Assembly: GCA_036763105.1 (NCBI GenBank)
Contig: JBAIYS010000001.1
Span: forward strand, 1 to 64,000
Reading direction: 5' to 3'
Origin: Peptococcaceae bacterium 1198_IL3148
Lineage (GTDB): Bacteria; Bacillota; Desulfotomaculia; Desulfotomaculales; Desulfohalotomaculaceae
DNA: 64,000 nucleotides
In this document: positions 62,468-64,000 of the stretch, piece by piece
Position numbering within the stretch: position 1 is the stretch's first letter
Layout: each line of letters starts with the position of its first letter
Made by a program: the position numbers and the translations under genes
Notes under the pieces: generated by a model
Database searches by the model: none
What the model was told of the DNA's origin: nothing
Seen by the model: only the letters and a program-made list of their open reading frames with translations

Positions 62468-63265
62468 TTACTTCAAGCCAATTATTCTTTTTAACGCATT
62501 CATGAAGCCGCCGCCCTCGGCTTCCATGTTCATTAGCGGTACGTTTTCGCCTTTAATTCTTCTGGTAATATTGCGATAAGCTTGGCCGGACAAAGACTTT
62601 TCATCACGTACCACTGGTTCCCCATTGTTGGTACTAATTACCACCTGGTCATCGTCAGGCACTACCCCTAGTAAGTCAATGGCTAAGATTTCGATCATGT
62701 CGTCAATACTCATCATGTCGCCAGCCTTAACCATCCGTACCCGTAAGCGGTTGATAATTAATTTAGGGTCTCTTAATTCTGACGCTTCCAGCAAACCAAT
62801 AATTCGATCGGCATCCCTGACTGCAGAAACTTCAGGGGTGGTAACTACAATGGCCCTTTCTGCACCAGCAATGGCATTCTTAAAACCCTGTTCTATTCCT
62901 GCTGGACAGTCAATAATTACATACTCAAATTCTTTTTTAAGTTCTTCACAGAGTTCTCTCATTTGTTCCGGCGTTAGTGCTGTTTTATCTTTGGTTTGTG
63001 CTGCCGGTAATAAATGCAAACCTTCTAGACGCTTGTCCTTAATAATGGCCTGACGAAGCCGGCAATTACCATTGGCAACATCAACAATATCGTAAACAAT
63101 ACGGTTTTCTAAACCGAGCACAACATCCAAATTTCTTAAACCGATATCAGCATCCACCAGCACCACTTTATGACCAAGTGCTGCCAGACCTGTGCCGATA
63201 TTTGCAGTGGTGGTGGTTTTGCCCACCCCTCCTTTACCGGAGGTTACCACAATTACTTCCCCCAT
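62468..63265 (-). CDS. minD: Septum site-determining ATPase MinD
   Basis: MinD (265 residues) is a membrane-associated ParA-like ATPase that recruits MinC. The deviant Walker A is SGKGGVGKTTTTANIG at residues 9-24. DADIGLRNLDVVLGLENRIVYDIVDV and VIIDCPAGIEQGFKNA follow, with the C-terminal amphipathic membrane-targeting helix MNALKRIIGLK. Length is normal. It lies between minC and minE. Confidence 0.97.
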   Translation of the reverse strand: MGEVIVVTSGKGGVGKTTTTANIGTGLAALGHKVVLVDADIGLRNLDVVLGLENRIVYDIVDVANGNCRLRQAIIKDKRLEGLHLLPAAQTKDKTALTPEQMRELCEELKKEFEYVIIDCPAGIEQGFKNAIAGAERAIVVTTPEVSAVRDADRIIGLLEASELRDPKLIINRLRVRMVKAGDMMSIDDMIEILAIDLLGVVPDDDQVVISTNNGEPVVRDEKSLSGQAYRNITRRIKGENVPLMNMEAEGGGFMNALKRIIGLK

Positions 63266-63317
63266 ACTGCTGTTTCCCCCTTACGTAAAGCGATAGTCAT
63301 GGGTAATTTAAAGCTAT

Positions 63318-63710
63318 TTATTCTGCCTTTAAGGCGCTAAAAGCTTCAATTGTTACAACGCCATTTTTTACGCTGGCCACCTCCGGCGAGGTAGGTAGCG
63401 CGGATATTTCATCATCCGGTGCTCTGGTAATATGATTGGCAATTCGCAATTGGGTCGGTAACAGTTTAAAGGCCACCACCACCGAACTTAAATCGCCACC
63501 AGCCCCAGCATGTACCACACCCCTAACTGAGCCCATCACGATCACGTCACCGGTGGCTACCACTTCTGCCCCCGGATTGACATCTCCCAACACTACTACA
63601 TTGCCATCATAGGAAATACTTTGACCAGAACGCAGCGTGCGCTGCACTAGGATTGTGTTATCGTCATAAAAGGTATCCAAATCTGTTTGCTCATGATTAT
63701 CCTCGTACAA
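63318..63710 (-). CDS. minC: Short MinC, C-terminal domain only
   Basis: This protein of about 130 residues is the C-terminal beta-helix domain of MinC: RTLRSGQSISYDGNVVVLGDVNPGAEVVATGDVIVMGSVRGVVHAGAGGD is the family signature, with the RSGQ block that binds MinD. The N-terminal FtsZ-inhibiting domain (about 100 residues) is missing and replaced by a short acidic stretch. I chose the TTG at 63710, eight bases after AGGAGG; the frame can only reach 63764, and a terminator lies at 63784-63811, so a longer protein is not possible. It may need another partner to act on division. Confidence 0.85.
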   Translation of the reverse strand: MYEDNHEQTDLDTFYDDNTILVQRTLRSGQSISYDGNVVVLGDVNPGAEVVATGDVIVMGSVRGVVHAGAGGDLSSVVVAFKLLPTQLRIANHITRAPDDEISALPTSPEVASVKNGVVTIEAFSALKAE

Positions 63711-63783
63711 CGCCAAAACCTCCTGTACTTTGACTGAATATACAATTCTACACATGTAAACCAAATCCTGCTAGTTAAAACAC

Positions 63784-63811
63784 AAAAATAACGGGTTTTT
63801 ACCCCGCTATT
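63784..63811 (-). terminator. Terminator of the penicillin-binding protein gene
   Basis: On the minus strand AATAGCGGG and CCCGTTATT flank a short loop and are followed by TTTGTG. It isolates minC from the upstream gene. Confidence 0.8.
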
Positions 63812-63860
63812 CTTGGATATTCCTGGTTATTCTTATTTTATGTGACAAATTGTAGTTGGA

Positions 63861-64000
63861 TTATTCCTCGGCAGTATAGACGATTTTACCCTCCATCAGT
63901 TCGTCGGAACCAAAATATGCTGCCAATACATCGTGAACCACCGGTCCAGCTCCACTGCCACCGTGGGCTCCATGTTCCACCACAGCGGCCACAGCAATTT
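63861..64000 (-). CDS. mrdA: Penicillin-binding protein 2, C-terminal fragment (window edge)
   Basis: Only the last 46 codons are in the window. The translated end IAVAAVVEHGAHGGSGAGPVVHDVLAAYF has the G-x-H/G-G-S-x-A-P tail of the transpeptidase domain of class B PBPs of the PBP2/MrdA type, followed by a short tail ending YTAEE. Neighbouring rodA and minCD support MrdA, the elongasome transpeptidase. The rest of the gene lies beyond position 64000. Confidence 0.8.
   Translation of the reverse strand, partial: IAVAAVVEHGAHGGSGAGPVVHDVLAAYFGSDELMEGKIVYTAEE

Overview
The window reads as a chromosomal segment of an endospore-forming Firmicute of the class Clostridia. Sporulation genes are present (spoIIP, a CotF-like coat gene, yqfC/yqfD, spo0B, spoIVFA/spoIVFB). 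So are a complete HrcA/CIRCE heat-shock operon and many TTG/GTG starts behind strong Shine-Dalgarno (SD) sequences. The gene order is close to the yqe-yqf block and the obg-min block of Bacillus subtilis. A Desulfotomaculum- or Carboxydothermus-like relative is my guess, mainly because an archaeal-type (group III) chaperonin sits inside the dnaK operon. Almost every gene lies on the minus strand; the few plus-strand genes are cotF-like, vanZ-like, rpsT and a small unknown gene at 50551.

Region by region. (1) 1-2170: an IS110-family element lies against csaA, which is preceded by a T-box leader whose specifier reads as glycine. (2) 2169-8720: recO, galU, coat gene, vanZ-like, PAS-GGDEF and mgtE. 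This block separates recO from era, which are close neighbours in B. subtilis. (3) 8950-18430: era-cdd-dgkA-ybeY-pgpH-phoH-yqfD-yqfC-(yqfB position)-floA-nfeD-rpsU, in the B. subtilis order. (4) 18627-28833: a heat-shock and RNA-modification operon, read as hrcA-chaperonin-grpE-dnaK-dnaJ-prmA-rsmE-mtaB-hit, with a consensus promoter and a perfect CIRCE operator before hrcA. (5) 28835-41820: hemW, lepA, spoIIP, rpsT, holA, a lipid kinase, comEC, a lytic transglycosylase, comEA and yetF. (6) 41890-49290: leuS preceded by an acyl-CoA ligase gene and a leucine-type T-box, then rsfS, yqeK, an RRM protein and nadD. A complete tRNA-Ala gene lies inside this T-box leader. (7) 49727-64000: sfsA, small unknown genes, obgE-spo0B-rpmA-rplU, rng, a radical-SAM pair, spoIVFB-spoIVFA, rodA, minE-minD-minC and the 3' end of a penicillin-binding protein 2 gene.

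Functionally this is mostly core housekeeping: ribosome and tRNA biogenesis, protein folding, cell-shape and division-site control, competence and sporulation. The less ordinary material is in the non-coding DNA. It comprises the tRNA-Ala embedded in a T-box, the T-box in front of csaA, two genes whose SD lies in the 3' arm of a terminator-like hairpin, a long hairpin that buries the SD of the IS110 transposase (possible bridge-RNA region), a foldable leader before mgtE, and several families of dispersed repeats. Gene-free stretches over 300 bases are 1780-2168 (T-box), 29969-30329, 34591-35062 and 49289-49726 (copies of one ~230 bp repeat), 46785-47265 (T-box with tRNA) and 60527-60886 (other repeats and a terminator).

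All calls come from reading the sequence and from memory of protein families. No database search was run.
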